From Deltaproteobacteria bacterium (GTDB taxonomy: Bacteria > Lernaellota > Lernaellaia > JACKCT01): a stretch of 64,000 nucleotides of DNA. Position 1 is the stretch's first letter. The number at the start of each line of letters is the position of its first letter. The position numbers were made by a program, and so were the translations under genes. Below the pieces are notes generated by a model that ran no database searches, was not told where the DNA came from, and was given only the letters and a program-made list of their open reading frames with translations. Shown here one piece after another: positions 52,329-61,319 of the stretch. Location of the stretch: the NCBI GenBank assembly GCA_020633895.1, contig JACKCT010000010.1, positions 93,480-157,479 on the forward strand. The letters run 5' to 3'.

Positions 52329-53567
52329 TCACACCCCCGGCTCCGTCGCCTGCGTTCGTTCCGCTTCAAACGCCGGGCGGCAATCCCGCGCCGTCAACCA
52401 CGTCGTCATGGCCACGAGCGTCGCCATCACCAGGCCGAAGATCGGCACCGGGTGGTGCGTCAATCCGGCGAGCAGCAACGGTATCGGCGCCAAGCCGAAT
52501 CCCACCGTCAGCAGGCGACTGCATCGGAAGTATTGCAGGTGGATGAGCCACACGCTCAGCACGAACAGCGACAACGGCACCGCCACCGTCAGTCCCGCCT
52601 GCCAATACGTCAGGTGCCCGTCGTGGTGCGTGGCGTGATGGGCGACGACCGCCAGCCCCGCCCCGACCGCCGCCGTCGAGGCGAAGATGACATAGTGGCC
52701 GTAGCCCCAGCGGTAGCCGATGAGGTCGGAATTCAGGAAGTGCTCCTCGGGCGCGCTGAAATAGACCCACCACATGGAGTAGAAGATCATCAACCCGCCG
52801 ATCGCGATGCCCACCAATTCCGGCGACAACGCCGAGCGCTCCACCGCCGCCTGCACGGCCGCCGTCGTCGAAAGCACCGACTCGCCGATGACGATCAGCG
52901 TCAGCAGGCCGTAGCGTTCGGCGATGTGTCCCGGATGCCAGGAGGTCGTCGCGACCCGCTCGCCCCAGAACGGCACGGCCAACTCCGCGGCCACCAGCAC
53001 GAGGAATCCTGGCATCAACCACGCCTTGGGCGCCGCGAAAATCAGCGCTACCCACGCTGCCTGCACCGCGACGATCCCCGCCGCGTAACGCAACGCCGTG
53101 GGCCGATGGTCCGCGTCCGCCCGCGCCGCCCGCAGCCATTGGGCGACGAGCCCCAAGCGCATCACGCAGTACCCGATCGCGATGACGCGAAAGTCCTGGG
53201 CCGCGAATCCGCTGGGCACCCCGGCGGCGAGAATGAGCACGCCGGCGACCTGCACGAAGACCTTGAGGCGGTAGGGCACATCGTCCGTGTCGTACGCGGA
53301 GGCAAACCAGGTGAAGTTCATCCAAGCCCACCAGATGGCGAAGAAAACCATCACGTACGCCACGACCGATTGGGCGAAATGCGCCTCGGCCAGGCCCTCG
53401 TGGAGCTGCGTGGCGGCGAAGGCGATCGCCACGACGAAGCACAGGTCGTAGAGCAGTTCCAACGTCGTCGCCGTCCGGTGAGACTCACGTGGATCTCGGG
53501 CGCGCATCGGACGCACCCAGGGCGAGACGTAAATGGTGTGTGGGAAAGCGAGGGGATCGCGGGCCAT
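52329..53567 (-). CDS. LtrA-like membrane protein
   Basis: The 412-residue protein starts MARDPLAFPHTIYVSPW and has about 12 hydrophobic helices. The LtrA signature is ATTLELLYDLCFVVAIAFAATQLHEGL in the first helices and HIAERYGLLTLIVIGESVLSTTAAV in the middle. The family (low-temperature requirement A) is widespread and its biochemical role is unclear. The start ATG at 53567 has AGGAG immediately upstream; a longer open frame lacks the family start. Confidence 0.85.
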   Translation of the reverse strand: MARDPLAFPHTIYVSPWVRPMRARDPRESHRTATTLELLYDLCFVVAIAFAATQLHEGLAEAHFAQSVVAYVMVFFAIWWAWMNFTWFASAYDTDDVPYRLKVFVQVAGVLILAAGVPSGFAAQDFRVIAIGYCVMRLGLVAQWLRAARADADHRPTALRYAAGIVAVQAAWVALIFAAPKAWLMPGFLVLVAAELAVPFWGERVATTSWHPGHIAERYGLLTLIVIGESVLSTTAAVQAAVERSALSPELVGIAIGGLMIFYSMWWVYFSAPEEHFLNSDLIGYRWGYGHYVIFASTAAVGAGLAVVAHHATHHDGHLTYWQAGLTVAVPLSLFVLSVWLIHLQYFRCSRLLTVGFGLAPIPLLLAGLTHHPVPIFGLVMATLVAMTTWLTARDCRPAFEAERTQATEPGV

Positions 53568-53694
53568 CGGCTCCTGGTCCTTTCCGCGCGCGGCGTGGTG
53601 TCCGGATTGAGCCCTCAGCCTACGCACTCGCGAACGGCCTCTCAAGACCGCCATCGTCCGGGAAGCGCCTGACACGGACGTGACCGATCCCCCC

Positions 53695-53723
53695 TTGATC
53701 TGCGCCATGCCCTATGGTACGTC
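53695..53723 (+). promoter_or_regulatory. Possible promoter for the PLP lyase gene
   Basis: TTGATC (53695-53700), a 17-base spacer, and TACGTC (53718-53723) with a TG-type extended -10. The start would be near 53730, 72 bases before the ATG at 53802. Confidence 0.35.
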
Positions 53724-53801
53724 ATCGCCTCTTTTTCGGGCGCTATTTCCGCGATTTACACCGATTCGGACGCCCGGGCCTGCATGAGGAAGGACGGTTC
53801 C

Positions 53802-55022
53802 ATGGCCGCGAAGAAAACCGCCAAGACCAAGACGACCGCCGCCGCGAAGGCGAAAAAGGCGCCCACCCCCGCGCACCACGCTTACGAGACGGAGTGCGTC
53901 CATCGGGGAGTGAAGGTCGATACGCTTTACAAGTCGGCAACCACGCCGATCTACCCGACCAGCACCTTCGCGTTCGCGGAGCCGGGCAAGGCCGGTCCCT
54001 ATGACTACACCCGCTCGGGCAACCCGACGCGCTCGGCGCTGGAAGCGAACCTCGCCCAGCTCGAGGGCGGCACCTCGGCCCGCGCCACATGCACCGGCAT
54101 GTCGGCTATCTCCACGCTGACGTATATGTGGAAGGCCGGCGACCATATCATCACCGGCAACGACATCTACGGCGGAACGCACCGCCTGTTCACCACGCTC
54201 TGCCCCCGTCACGGGGTGGAGGTGTCGTTTGTGAACATGCGCGATCCGAAGGTGGTCGAAAAGGCGATCAAAAAGAACACGAAGGCGATCTGGATCGAAA
54301 CGCCCAGCAACCCGTTGCTCAACATCGTCGACCTGGAAGCCATCGCCAAGATCGCCAAGAAGCACAAGTTGATGACCTTCATCGACAACACGTTCCTGGG
54401 GCCGATGCTGCAAAAGCCCTTCGACTACGGCATCGACGTGATCGTCCATTCGACGACCAAGTACATCAACGGCCACAGCGACGTGGTCGGCGGCGCGATC
54501 ATCACCCGGGACAAGAAGATCGATCAGGAGGTCGCATTCCTGGTCAACGCCCTGGGCACGGCCTGCTCGCCCTGGGACGCCTTCCTGGTGCTGCGCGGCG
54601 TGAAGACCATGCCCATGCGCATGAAGGCCCACGTGGAAAACGCCGCCGCGATCGCCGAGTACCTGGACGGCCACAAGAAGGTCGCCCACGTCTACTACCC
54701 CGGCCTCAAGACGCACCCGGAGCATGAACTGGCCAAGCGCCAGATGCTGGGCATGGGCGGCATGGTGTCCTTCGACATCAAGGGCGGCCTGAAGGCGGGC
54801 GAAAAGTTTGTCGGAGCGCTGGAGATCTTTACCCTGGCCGAGTCCCTGGGCGGCGTGGAATCGCTCATCGAGATGCCCTACACCATGAGCCACACGTCCA
54901 TGAGCGTCGCCGCGAGGCGCGAGGCGGGCATCAAGCCGGGCAATATCCGCTGCTCCATCGGCATCGAAAACCCGGACGACCTGATCCGCGACATGGAGCG
55001 GGCCTTCGCCAAGGTGGGCTGA
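53802..55022 (+). CDS. Cys/Met metabolism PLP-dependent enzyme (cystathionine/methionine gamma-lyase family)
   Basis: The 406-residue enzyme has a Lys/Ala-rich N-terminal extension of about 30 residues, then the family core: YPTSTFAFAEPGKAG...DYTRSGNPTRSALEANLAQLEGG, the phosphate-binding and Tyr region, WIETPSNPLLNIVDLEAIAKIAKKH, and the PLP lysine in VHSTTKYINGHSDVVGG. Length and motifs cannot separate cystathionine gamma-synthase, beta- or gamma-lyase or methionine gamma-lyase. It is monocistronic; the 71-bp repeat element follows at 55041. Confidence 0.88.
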   Translation: MAAKKTAKTKTTAAAKAKKAPTPAHHAYETECVHRGVKVDTLYKSATTPIYPTSTFAFAEPGKAGPYDYTRSGNPTRSALEANLAQLEGGTSARATCTGMSAISTLTYMWKAGDHIITGNDIYGGTHRLFTTLCPRHGVEVSFVNMRDPKVVEKAIKKNTKAIWIETPSNPLLNIVDLEAIAKIAKKHKLMTFIDNTFLGPMLQKPFDYGIDVIVHSTTKYINGHSDVVGGAIITRDKKIDQEVAFLVNALGTACSPWDAFLVLRGVKTMPMRMKAHVENAAAIAEYLDGHKKVAHVYYPGLKTHPEHELAKRQMLGMGGMVSFDIKGGLKAGEKFVGALEIFTLAESLGGVESLIEMPYTMSHTSMSVAARREAGIKPGNIRCSIGIENPDDLIRDMERAFAKVG

Positions 55023-55040
55023 TCCGGGATTTAATATATT

Positions 55041-55111
55041 TCAGAGCCGCGACCGTCAGGGAGCGGGTTGCCACGACGAACCAACCCGCTTACTTACGTG
55101 CGCGGCTCTGA
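55041..55111. repeat. TCAGAGCC element, short form (71 bp)
   Basis: It has the same length and ends as 12663-12733, TCAGAGCCGCG/CGCGGCTCTGA. The inner stem here is perfect (AGCGGGTTG/CAACCCGCT), while the 11-base loop differs entirely from the other copy. Outer stem kept, loop free: the sequence is conserved as a structure. Confidence 0.85.
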
Positions 55112-55261
55112 ATTTTCGGAAACCCACCGCCCCAACTTCTCCCCCCGCCGATCTTTATTTTCCGGCGATTTATGCTATATATCCCCCCACTTCGCCGAGG
55201 CTCGAATGGAGGCGTCCAAGAGGGCCGCGCGGCACTTTTCGGTTCGTCTAAGGAGACGTGT

Positions 55262-56011
55262 ATGTCCGGCCATTCCAAATGGAGCACGATCAAACGCAAA
55301 AAAGGCGCCGCCGACGCGGCCCGGGGCAAGCTGTTCACCAAGCTGATCAAGGAAATCATGGTGGCGGCGCGCATGGGCGGCAGCGACGTGGACGCCAACC
55401 CGCGCCTTCGCACGGCGGTCGACAAAGCCAAGGCCAACTCCATGCCCAAGGACAACATCGCCCGGGCCATCGCCAAGGGCGCCGGCGAGTTGGAGGGCGC
55501 GGCGTACGAGGAATTCACCTTCGAAGGCTACGGCCCCGGCGGCGTGGCGGTGATGGTCGGCATCCTGACCGACAACCGCAACCGCACCACCGCGTCCGTG
55601 CGCCACGCCTTCACCAAGCACGGCGGCAACCTGGGCGAGAACGGGTGCGTCTCGTATCTGTTCGACCGCAAGGGCGTCCTGACCTTCGAGAAGGACAAGG
55701 TGGAAGAAGACAAGCTGATGGAAATCGCCCTGGAGCACGGGGCGGAGGACGTGCGCGACGACGGCGACGTGTTCACCGTGCTGACCGATCCGGATGTCTT
55801 CAACGACGTCAACGAAGCCCTGGTCGAGGCGGGATACACCGACCCGGACGCCGAAGTCACCATGGTCCCCCAGACCACCATCGAAGTGACCGGCAAGACC
55901 GCCGTGAGCGTCATGAAGATGATCGAAACGCTGGAAGACGACGACGACGTTCAGCACGTCTATTCCAACTTCGACATTTCCGACGAGGACATGGAGGCGA
56001 TGTCGGCGTAA
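55262..56011 (+). CDS. yebC: YebC/PmpR family regulatory protein
   Basis: The 249-residue protein begins [28 protein letters not shown], the standard YebC start, and continues with [24 protein letters not shown] and the alpha/beta domains. It binds DNA or, as shown for TACO1-type relatives, the ribosome at proline stretches. It stands directly before ruvC, the usual place in proteobacteria. TAAGGAG precedes the ATG. The upstream region has TATATA-type -10 sequences near 55170. Confidence 0.94.
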   Translation: MSGHSKWSTIKRKKGAADAARGKLFTKLIKEIMVAARMGGSDVDANPRLRTAVDKAKANSMPKDNIARAIAKGAGELEGAAYEEFTFEGYGPGGVAVMVGILTDNRNRTTASVRHAFTKHGGNLGENGCVSYLFDRKGVLTFEKDKVEEDKLMEIALEHGAEDVRDDGDVFTVLTDPDVFNDVNEALVEAGYTDPDAEVTMVPQTTIEVTGKTAVSVMKMIETLEDDDDVQHVYSNFDISDEDMEAMSA

Positions 56012-56012
56012 C

Positions 56013-56525
56013 GTGAACGACTCGTCCCCCCTGCGCGTATTGGGCATCGATCCGGGAAGCCGCCTGTGCGGCTTCGGCGTGGTGGACGAAACGCGCGGCG
56101 GCATGACGCACATCGAGTGCGGCGGAATCGCTCCCCCGGCGCGGGCCGATCTGGGCCGGCGCCTTTCGTTTATCTACGACGAGGTCACGCGCCTGATCGC
56201 CGAGTTCCAACCGGCCGTGGCGGCGTTCGAGCAGGTGATCTACGCCCAGAACGTGAAGTCGGCCCTGGTGTTGGGTCAGGCGCGGGGAGCGGCGCTGCTG
56301 GCCGTCACGCACGCCGGGCTGCCGATGCACGAGTACACCCCGACGCAGATCAAAAAAGCCGTCACCGGCTACGGACGCGCCGACAAAAACCAGGTGGCCA
56401 TGATGATCCAAAGCCTGCTCAATCTTCCCGAACCGGCCATGGCCGACGCCTCCGACGCCCTGGCCGCGGCGGTGTGCCATCTTTCGTCCTATCGCTATCT
56501 GGCCCAGACGACGGAGGCGCCATGA
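56013..56525 (+). CDS. ruvC: Holliday junction resolvase RuvC
   Basis: The 170-residue RNase H-fold nuclease carries the catalytic acidic residues in VLGIDPGSRLCGFG, AAFEQVIYAQN and MADASDALAAAVCH. The KKAVTGYGRADKNQV loop is the DNA-contact region. It cuts four-way junctions. The GTG start lies one base after the yebC stop, and its own stop overlaps ruvA by ATGA, giving a yebC-ruvC-ruvA-ruvB unit. Confidence 0.96.
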   Translation: MNDSSPLRVLGIDPGSRLCGFGVVDETRGGMTHIECGGIAPPARADLGRRLSFIYDEVTRLIAEFQPAVAAFEQVIYAQNVKSALVLGQARGAALLAVTHAGLPMHEYTPTQIKKAVTGYGRADKNQVAMMIQSLLNLPEPAMADASDALAAAVCHLSSYRYLAQTTEAP

Positions 56526-57130
56526 TTGCTTGGCTGCAAGGACGGGTCATCGAAAAGGACGCCGGGCGCCTGGTGATGGACGTGGGCGGCGTGGGCTACG
56601 AAGTGCTGGTGCCTTCCACGGTGCTGACCCGCGTGGTCGAGGAGCGGCCGGACACGGAGCTGTTCATCCGCACCGTCGTGCGCGAGGACGCGTTCCTGCT
56701 GTTCGGCTTCGACCGGCGGCACGACCGCGATCTGTTCGACATGCTCGTCACCGTCAAGTCGGTGGGCCCGAAGATGGCCCTGGCCGTACTCTCCGGCCTG
56801 CCTTTTCGCCCGCTCATCACGGCGATCCACACCGAAGACCTGGCCGCGCTCACCAAGATCTCCGGCCTGGGCAAACGCACCGCCGAGCGCATCGTCGTCG
56901 AACTCAAGGACAAGGTAAAAGGCCTGGCCCTGGAGGCAATCGGCGACATCGAAACAGCGCCCGAGGCCGAATCCCCCGTGGCCGCCGACGCGCTCTCGGC
57001 CCTGCAAAACCTGGGTTATTCCCGGGTGGAAGCCGAGCGGGCCGTCAGCGAAGTCGCCAAGACCATCGATCCGGCCGCGCCGGTCGTTGATTTTCTGGAA
57101 AAATGCCTGAAACTGTTGGCCCATGACTGA
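56522..57130 (+). CDS. ruvA: Holliday junction branch migration protein RuvA
   Basis: The 202-residue protein has the OB-fold start [28 protein letters not shown], tandem helix-hairpin-helix motifs ([32 protein letters not shown]) and a C-terminal UBA-like RuvB-contact domain ([19 protein letters not shown]). It tetramerises on the junction and loads RuvB. Start overlaps ruvC; end overlaps ruvB by 8 bases. Confidence 0.95.
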   Translation: MIAWLQGRVIEKDAGRLVMDVGGVGYEVLVPSTVLTRVVEERPDTELFIRTVVREDAFLLFGFDRRHDRDLFDMLVTVKSVGPKMALAVLSGLPFRPLITAIHTEDLAALTKISGLGKRTAERIVVELKDKVKGLALEAIGDIETAPEAESPVAADALSALQNLGYSRVEAERAVSEVAKTIDPAAPVVDFLEKCLKLLAHD

Positions 57131-58160
57131 CCCAGCCGCCGGACGCAATCCCCAACTCGACAGCGAGGCTTCCCCGGAAGACCAACGCCTGGAGCTGTCC
57201 CTGCGTCCCAAGTCGCTGGACGAATACGTCGGCCAGTCCGAGGTCGTGGGCAAACTGTCCGTCTTTATCAAGGCCGCCAAGCAGCGCGGCGAAGCGCTCG
57301 ACCATACCCTCTTCTCCGGCCCGCCCGGCCTGGGCAAGACGACGTTGGCCCACATCATCGCCGCCGAACTGGGCGTGGGCATCAAAATCACCAGCGGCCC
57401 CGTCATCGAGCGCGCCGGCGACCTGGCCGCGATCCTGACCAATCTGTCGCCCTACGACGTCCTGTTCATCGACGAAATCCACCGACTGCATACCGTCGTG
57501 GAGGAAATGCTCTACCCCGCCATGGAAGACGGCCAGCTTGACCTGGTCATCGGCCAAGGCCCGTCGGCGCGCACGGTGAAGATGAAACTCAAGCCCTTCA
57601 CCCTGGTCGGCGCCACGACCCGCTCGGGCCTGCTGACCTCGCCGATCCGCGACCGCTTCGGCATCGTGGAGCGATTGGACTTCTACACCCCCGACGACCT
57701 GCGTCGCATCGTGACGCGCTCGGCGAGCATCTTGAACGTATCCGTGGACGAAGACGGCGCCTCCGAAATCGCCCGACGCTCCCGAGGCACCCCCCGCATC
57801 GCCAACCGGTTGCTACGACGGGTGCGGGATTTCGCCCAGGTGGACAAGGTGGAGACCATCGACAAGAGCGAGGCCGCCCGGGCGCTGAGCCTCTTGGGCA
57901 TCGACAAGCTGGGGCTGGACAAGATGGACCAGCGGCTGCTACGCCAATTGCTGGAACATTTTTCCGGCGGCCCGGTGGGCGTGGAAACGCTGGCGGCGGC
58001 CATGGCCGAGGAAAAGGACACGATCGAGGACGTCGTCGAACCCTTCCTGATTCAACAGGGATTCATCAAACGCACCCCTCGGGGGCGCGTCGCAACCGAT
58101 CGGGCTTATCGCCATCTGGGCCTGTCCGCCCCGGCGAGCCGCACCGGCGAACTTTTTTAG
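57123..58160 (+). CDS. ruvB: Holliday junction helicase RuvB
   Basis: The 345-residue AAA+ ATPase has Walker [13 protein letters not shown] (about 64), Walker [10 protein letters not shown], sensor 1 ATTRSGLL, the arginine finger region, and the C-terminal winged helix with [20 protein letters not shown]. It drives branch migration with RuvA and RuvC. Start position fits the family, with the ruvA end overlapping by 8 bases. Confidence 0.97.
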   Translation: MTDPAAGRNPQLDSEASPEDQRLELSLRPKSLDEYVGQSEVVGKLSVFIKAAKQRGEALDHTLFSGPPGLGKTTLAHIIAAELGVGIKITSGPVIERAGDLAAILTNLSPYDVLFIDEIHRLHTVVEEMLYPAMEDGQLDLVIGQGPSARTVKMKLKPFTLVGATTRSGLLTSPIRDRFGIVERLDFYTPDDLRRIVTRSASILNVSVDEDGASEIARRSRGTPRIANRLLRRVRDFAQVDKVETIDKSEAARALSLLGIDKLGLDKMDQRLLRQLLEHFSGGPVGVETLAAAMAEEKDTIEDVVEPFLIQQGFIKRTPRGRVATDRAYRHLGLSAPASRTGELF

Positions 58161-58172
58161 GTCTTCAACAAC

Positions 58173-58670
58173 GTGGCACGTATCAAAGTCAAACCCGCCC
58201 GGGTCTTCTCCATCCTTTTTGTCTGCACGGGCAATATCTGCCGTAGCCCCATGGCCGAGTACACGCTCAAGGCCAAGCTGGCGGCGCGGGGCCTGCAACG
58301 GGTGCGTGTCGCGTCCGCGGGGACCATCGGGGGGCGCATCCCCCAGTCGCCGGACGAGGCGGTCATCGCCGCGTCGCGCAAGGGCGTGAACCTGGGGCTG
58401 CACGAGTCACGGCGCCTGGATCAGGCGATGGTCGACGAGGCGGATTTGATCGTCGCCATGGACTCGGATCACAAGAAGAAGCTGCTGGAAAAGTTCACCG
58501 GTCTGAAGAACAAACTCGTTTTGCTCACCGATTTTCGCCGTGATAAGCTGGGCGGCGAGAGCATTCCCGACCCCTACGGCCTGGATCAGCTTTTCTACGA
58601 CAAGGTCTTCGTCATGATCGACGAGTCCCTGGACGACATGGTCGAGTGGCTCGTCAAAGGCAAGGCGTGA
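58173..58670 (+). CDS. Low-molecular-weight protein phosphatase
   Basis: The 165-residue protein has the LMW-PTP P-loop VCTGNICRSPMAE (Cys18, Arg24) and the acid loop IPDPYGLDQLFYDKV (Asp about 134). Members dephosphorylate tyrosine, or arginine in McsB pathways. Start is GTG 12 bases after the ruvB stop, so it probably belongs to the ruv operon, which is an unusual neighbour. The cupin gene overlaps its stop by one base (TGATG). Confidence 0.88.
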   Translation: MARIKVKPARVFSILFVCTGNICRSPMAEYTLKAKLAARGLQRVRVASAGTIGGRIPQSPDEAVIAASRKGVNLGLHESRRLDQAMVDEADLIVAMDSDHKKKLLEKFTGLKNKLVLLTDFRRDKLGGESIPDPYGLDQLFYDKVFVMIDESLDDMVEWLVKGKA

Positions 58671-59068
58671 TGGACGGATATCGCCTCATCCCCATACAGC
58701 CCCGGGACGACGGGCGGGGATTGGTGTGCCTGCTGGACGGACTGTTGCCGTTTTCCATCGAAAATATGCACATCGTCGACATGCGGCCCGGCTCCGTGCG
58801 GGGCAACCATGTGCATCATCGGCAGCGGGAGGCGATGTACATTTCCGGCGGCGCGTTTCGACTGCGCCTGCGGGATCTGGACAAGGACGAGACGCAGGAC
58901 GTGGTCCACGATTCGAGCGCGCCGGTGTTCGTCGCCATCGATCCGGGCTGCGCCCACGCGGTGGAAAACATCGGCAAGGAGACCATCAAGCTGGTGTGCC
59001 TGGCCGACCGCCCCTTCGACCCCACGAATCCGGATACGATCGCGGTTCCGTTGATTGCGATCGGATAG
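58670..59068 (+). CDS. Cupin-domain protein
   Basis: The 132-residue protein is a single cupin barrel: MDGYRLIPIQPRDDGRGLVCLLDG, RPGSVRGNHVHHRQREAMYISGG with the metal-binding His pair and Glu, and GCAHAVENIGKETIKLVCLA with the third His. It could bind a metal and act as an isomerase, as in WxcM/FdtA-type sugar enzymes, or as a sensor. The ATG overlaps the phosphatase stop. It ends a conserved-looking run yebC-ruvCAB-phosphatase-cupin. The substrate is unknown. Confidence 0.75.
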   Translation: MDGYRLIPIQPRDDGRGLVCLLDGLLPFSIENMHIVDMRPGSVRGNHVHHRQREAMYISGGAFRLRLRDLDKDETQDVVHDSSAPVFVAIDPGCAHAVENIGKETIKLVCLADRPFDPTNPDTIAVPLIAIG

Positions 59069-59101
59069 CGGGAGCGATTTTTCACAACCTCAACCGTTCC
59101 G

Positions 59102-59677
59102 TCAGAGCCCCGAACGGTAGTGAGGGGTCAAATTCAAACGTTGTCCAACGCGAAGATGACGTTTCCGAACCCCCTAGCGTTCCGTCAGAGCCCCGACCTG
59201 TAGGGAGGGGTCTAATCCAACCTGGCACGAACCATCCGCTGTTCGGCACATCGTGCGCGGCGTACCAGAGACGAACCAGACCGCTTACTACCGTGCGCGG
59301 CTCTGAAAGGCTCACTCCGTCAGAGCCCCGACCTGTAGGGAGGGGTCTATTCCAACCTGGCACGTACCATCCGTTGTTTGACACATCGCACGCGGCGTAC
59401 CGAGACGAACCCGACCGCTTACTACCGTGCGCGGCTCTGAAAGGCTCACTCCGTCAGAGCCCCGAACGGTAGGGAGGGGTCTATTCCAACCTGGCACGAA
59501 CCCTCCGCTGTTCGGCACATCGTGCGCGGCGTACCGAGACGAACTGACGCGGCTCTGAAAGGCTCACTCCGCAGCCCCGACCCGTGGGTCGCAACCTGGC
59601 ACGTACCATCCGTTGTTTGACACATCGCACGCGGCGTACCGAGACGAACCCGACCGCTTACTACCGTGCGCGGCTCT
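59102..59677. repeat. Tandem array of about five TCAGAGCC elements
   Basis: Units begin at 59102 (degenerate, 83 bases), 59185, 59320, 59454 and about 59571, roughly 134 bases apart, each 105-122 bases long and joined by an AAGGCTCACTCCG linker. Units 2 and 4 share one sequence type (GTTCGGCACATCGTGCGCGG) and units 3 and 5 another (GTTTGACACATCGCACGCGG), so a two-unit block of about 269 bases was duplicated. They are in opposite orientation to the copies at 4842 and 9481. The 749-base gap 59069-59817 holds no gene. The units are too long and spacer-less for CRISPR. Confidence 0.85.
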
Positions 59678-59780
59678 ATTTGGGCGCGATCGTCTCTGAC
59701 AACGCAACCGTCACCCGCTCGCTACGGCTCGCGGCTCGGATGGATAATCCGACACTTTATTTCCCCGCAAAACAAATCTT

Positions 59781-59808
59781 TTGCCACATCGCGCGACCAC
59801 TATATAAT
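59781..59808 (+). promoter_or_regulatory. Strong promoter of the MltD-like gene
   Basis: TTGCCA (59781-59786), 16-base spacer, perfect TATAAT (59803-59808). The predicted start (about 59815) is three bases before the ATG at 59818; leaderless transcript expected. Confidence 0.65.
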
Positions 59809-59817
59809 CCGCGCCGT

Positions 59818-61317
59818 ATGCTCCGAGAGTTCACCATTCGATGCGGCGTCGCCGTTCTTGCGTTGTTTGTGGCCGCTGGGTGCGCGTCCAGGGCGCCGGA
59901 CGCGGCGTCGCCGTTCGCGCTGACGACCGACCGGGACATGGAGCGCCACATCGCGGCGATCGACGCGGCGCTGTCCGATCTGGAGGTCGAGGAAGCGGAC
60001 CACTCCTACCGCCTGGCCGCCGAGCGCCTGAAAGCGATGGTCAACGACCCGTACAAGACCTCCCTGGCCATGGCCTACCGCGAACAACTCGTGCAACGCG
60101 CCGGGCTCATCGTCGCGGCCAAGCGCCAGGTCAAGGACCTGCCTCGGGTGATTGTCTACCACGGCTACGATCCGAACCGCATGGAGTCGATGGACAACTT
60201 CTTCTCTCTGGGCGACTTGCGCCAGCGTCTTCTGATCGCGCCGCCCGACCGGCAGGCCGAGGTGCAGACGCTCATTGACCACTACGCCTTCGGCACCGGC
60301 CGCCGGCAGTATCAGATCTACCTCGACCGCCTGGCCAAGTACCGCTCCCACATCGAGTCCGTCTTCGCCGCCCACGGCCTGCCGCCCGAGTTGGCGTGCG
60401 TGGCGATGATCGAATCCGCCGTGGACCCGACGCGCGTCTCCCACGCCAACGCGGCGGGCCTGTGGCAGTTCATCCCCGGCACGGCGCGGCGCTACAACCT
60501 GGCCGTCACCGCCACGGTCGACCAGCGCTTCGATCCCGAATTGCAGACCTACGCCGCGGCCGCGTATCTGCACGACCTGCTGTCCATGTTCGGCGGCGCG
60601 ATTGAACCGGCGCTGGCGGGATATAACGCGGGCGAGGGATTCATCTCCTCGGCGATGATCTCCGAGGGCGTAGGCACGTTCTGGGATCTGGACCCCCACG
60701 GCAGCGCCAACGCGCCGGGCATCACGATTCCGCGCGAGACGTACGACTACGTGGCGCGGTTCTTCGCGGTGGCGATCATTTATCAGAATCTGTCGGCGTA
60801 CGGCTTCGAACAGCCGCCGGCCGAGGACGATCCGTTCGTGCTGGTGCAGATCGAGGGGGATGTGGGCGTGGACGATCTGGCGATGGACCTGGATCTGGCG
60901 GCGGATCAGATCGGCTCGCTCAATCCGTCGCTGGTCGTGGGACGCACCGACGACGCGGTGCGTACGGCGATCAAGCTGCCGGCGGCGGACCCGGAAGAGT
61001 ATGTCGCCAAACTGCGCGCGACGCGCTCGTATCGCATCTCGTATATCTATCGCCACAAGGTGACGAATTATCAGTCGCTACGCGCGATCGCCGAGGAATA
61101 CGGCGTGTCCGCAGCGCGCATCGCCAATCTCAACGACCTGACCGACCCCGCGCGCCTGCCCGAGGGCCTGGTCATCGAAATCCCCTGCTCCATGTCCAAC
61201 GCCGACGCCGCCCTCGCCTCCCGCCAAAATCTCGACTGGTGGGAGCAGCGCTTCGCCGCCAACGAACGGGCCGCCGCCCCGGCCTCCGTCTCCACCGAGC
61301 CCCAGGCTTCGAACTAG
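59818..61317 (+). CDS. MltD-like membrane-bound lytic transglycosylase with LysM
   Basis: The 499-residue lipoprotein has a signal and lipobox-like VAAGC (about 18-22) and a helical N-terminal region. An SLT (transglycosylase) domain follows (about 185-330) with the catalytic Glu in ELACVAMIESAVDPTRVS and the hallmarks ANAAGLWQFIPGTARRYNL, YAAAAYLHDLLSMFGG and ALAGYNAGEG. A LysM domain lies near the C-terminus (VTNYQSLRAIAEEYGVSAARIANLN). It cuts peptidoglycan to 1,6-anhydro-muropeptides in the envelope. One full LysM is clear, where many MltDs have two or more. Confidence 0.88.
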   Translation: MLREFTIRCGVAVLALFVAAGCASRAPDAASPFALTTDRDMERHIAAIDAALSDLEVEEADHSYRLAAERLKAMVNDPYKTSLAMAYREQLVQRAGLIVAAKRQVKDLPRVIVYHGYDPNRMESMDNFFSLGDLRQRLLIAPPDRQAEVQTLIDHYAFGTGRRQYQIYLDRLAKYRSHIESVFAAHGLPPELACVAMIESAVDPTRVSHANAAGLWQFIPGTARRYNLAVTATVDQRFDPELQTYAAAAYLHDLLSMFGGAIEPALAGYNAGEGFISSAMISEGVGTFWDLDPHGSANAPGITIPRETYDYVARFFAVAIIYQNLSAYGFEQPPAEDDPFVLVQIEGDVGVDDLAMDLDLAADQIGSLNPSLVVGRTDDAVRTAIKLPAADPEEYVAKLRATRSYRISYIYRHKVTNYQSLRAIAEEYGVSAARIANLNDLTDPARLPEGLVIEIPCSMSNADAALASRQNLDWWEQRFAANERAAAPASVSTEPQASN

Positions 61318-61319
61318 CT

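Noticed and set aside
59102-59677. CRISPR array
   Set aside because: Units are about 134 bases with no unique spacers of regular length, no cas genes are near, and the same units occur singly elsewhere.
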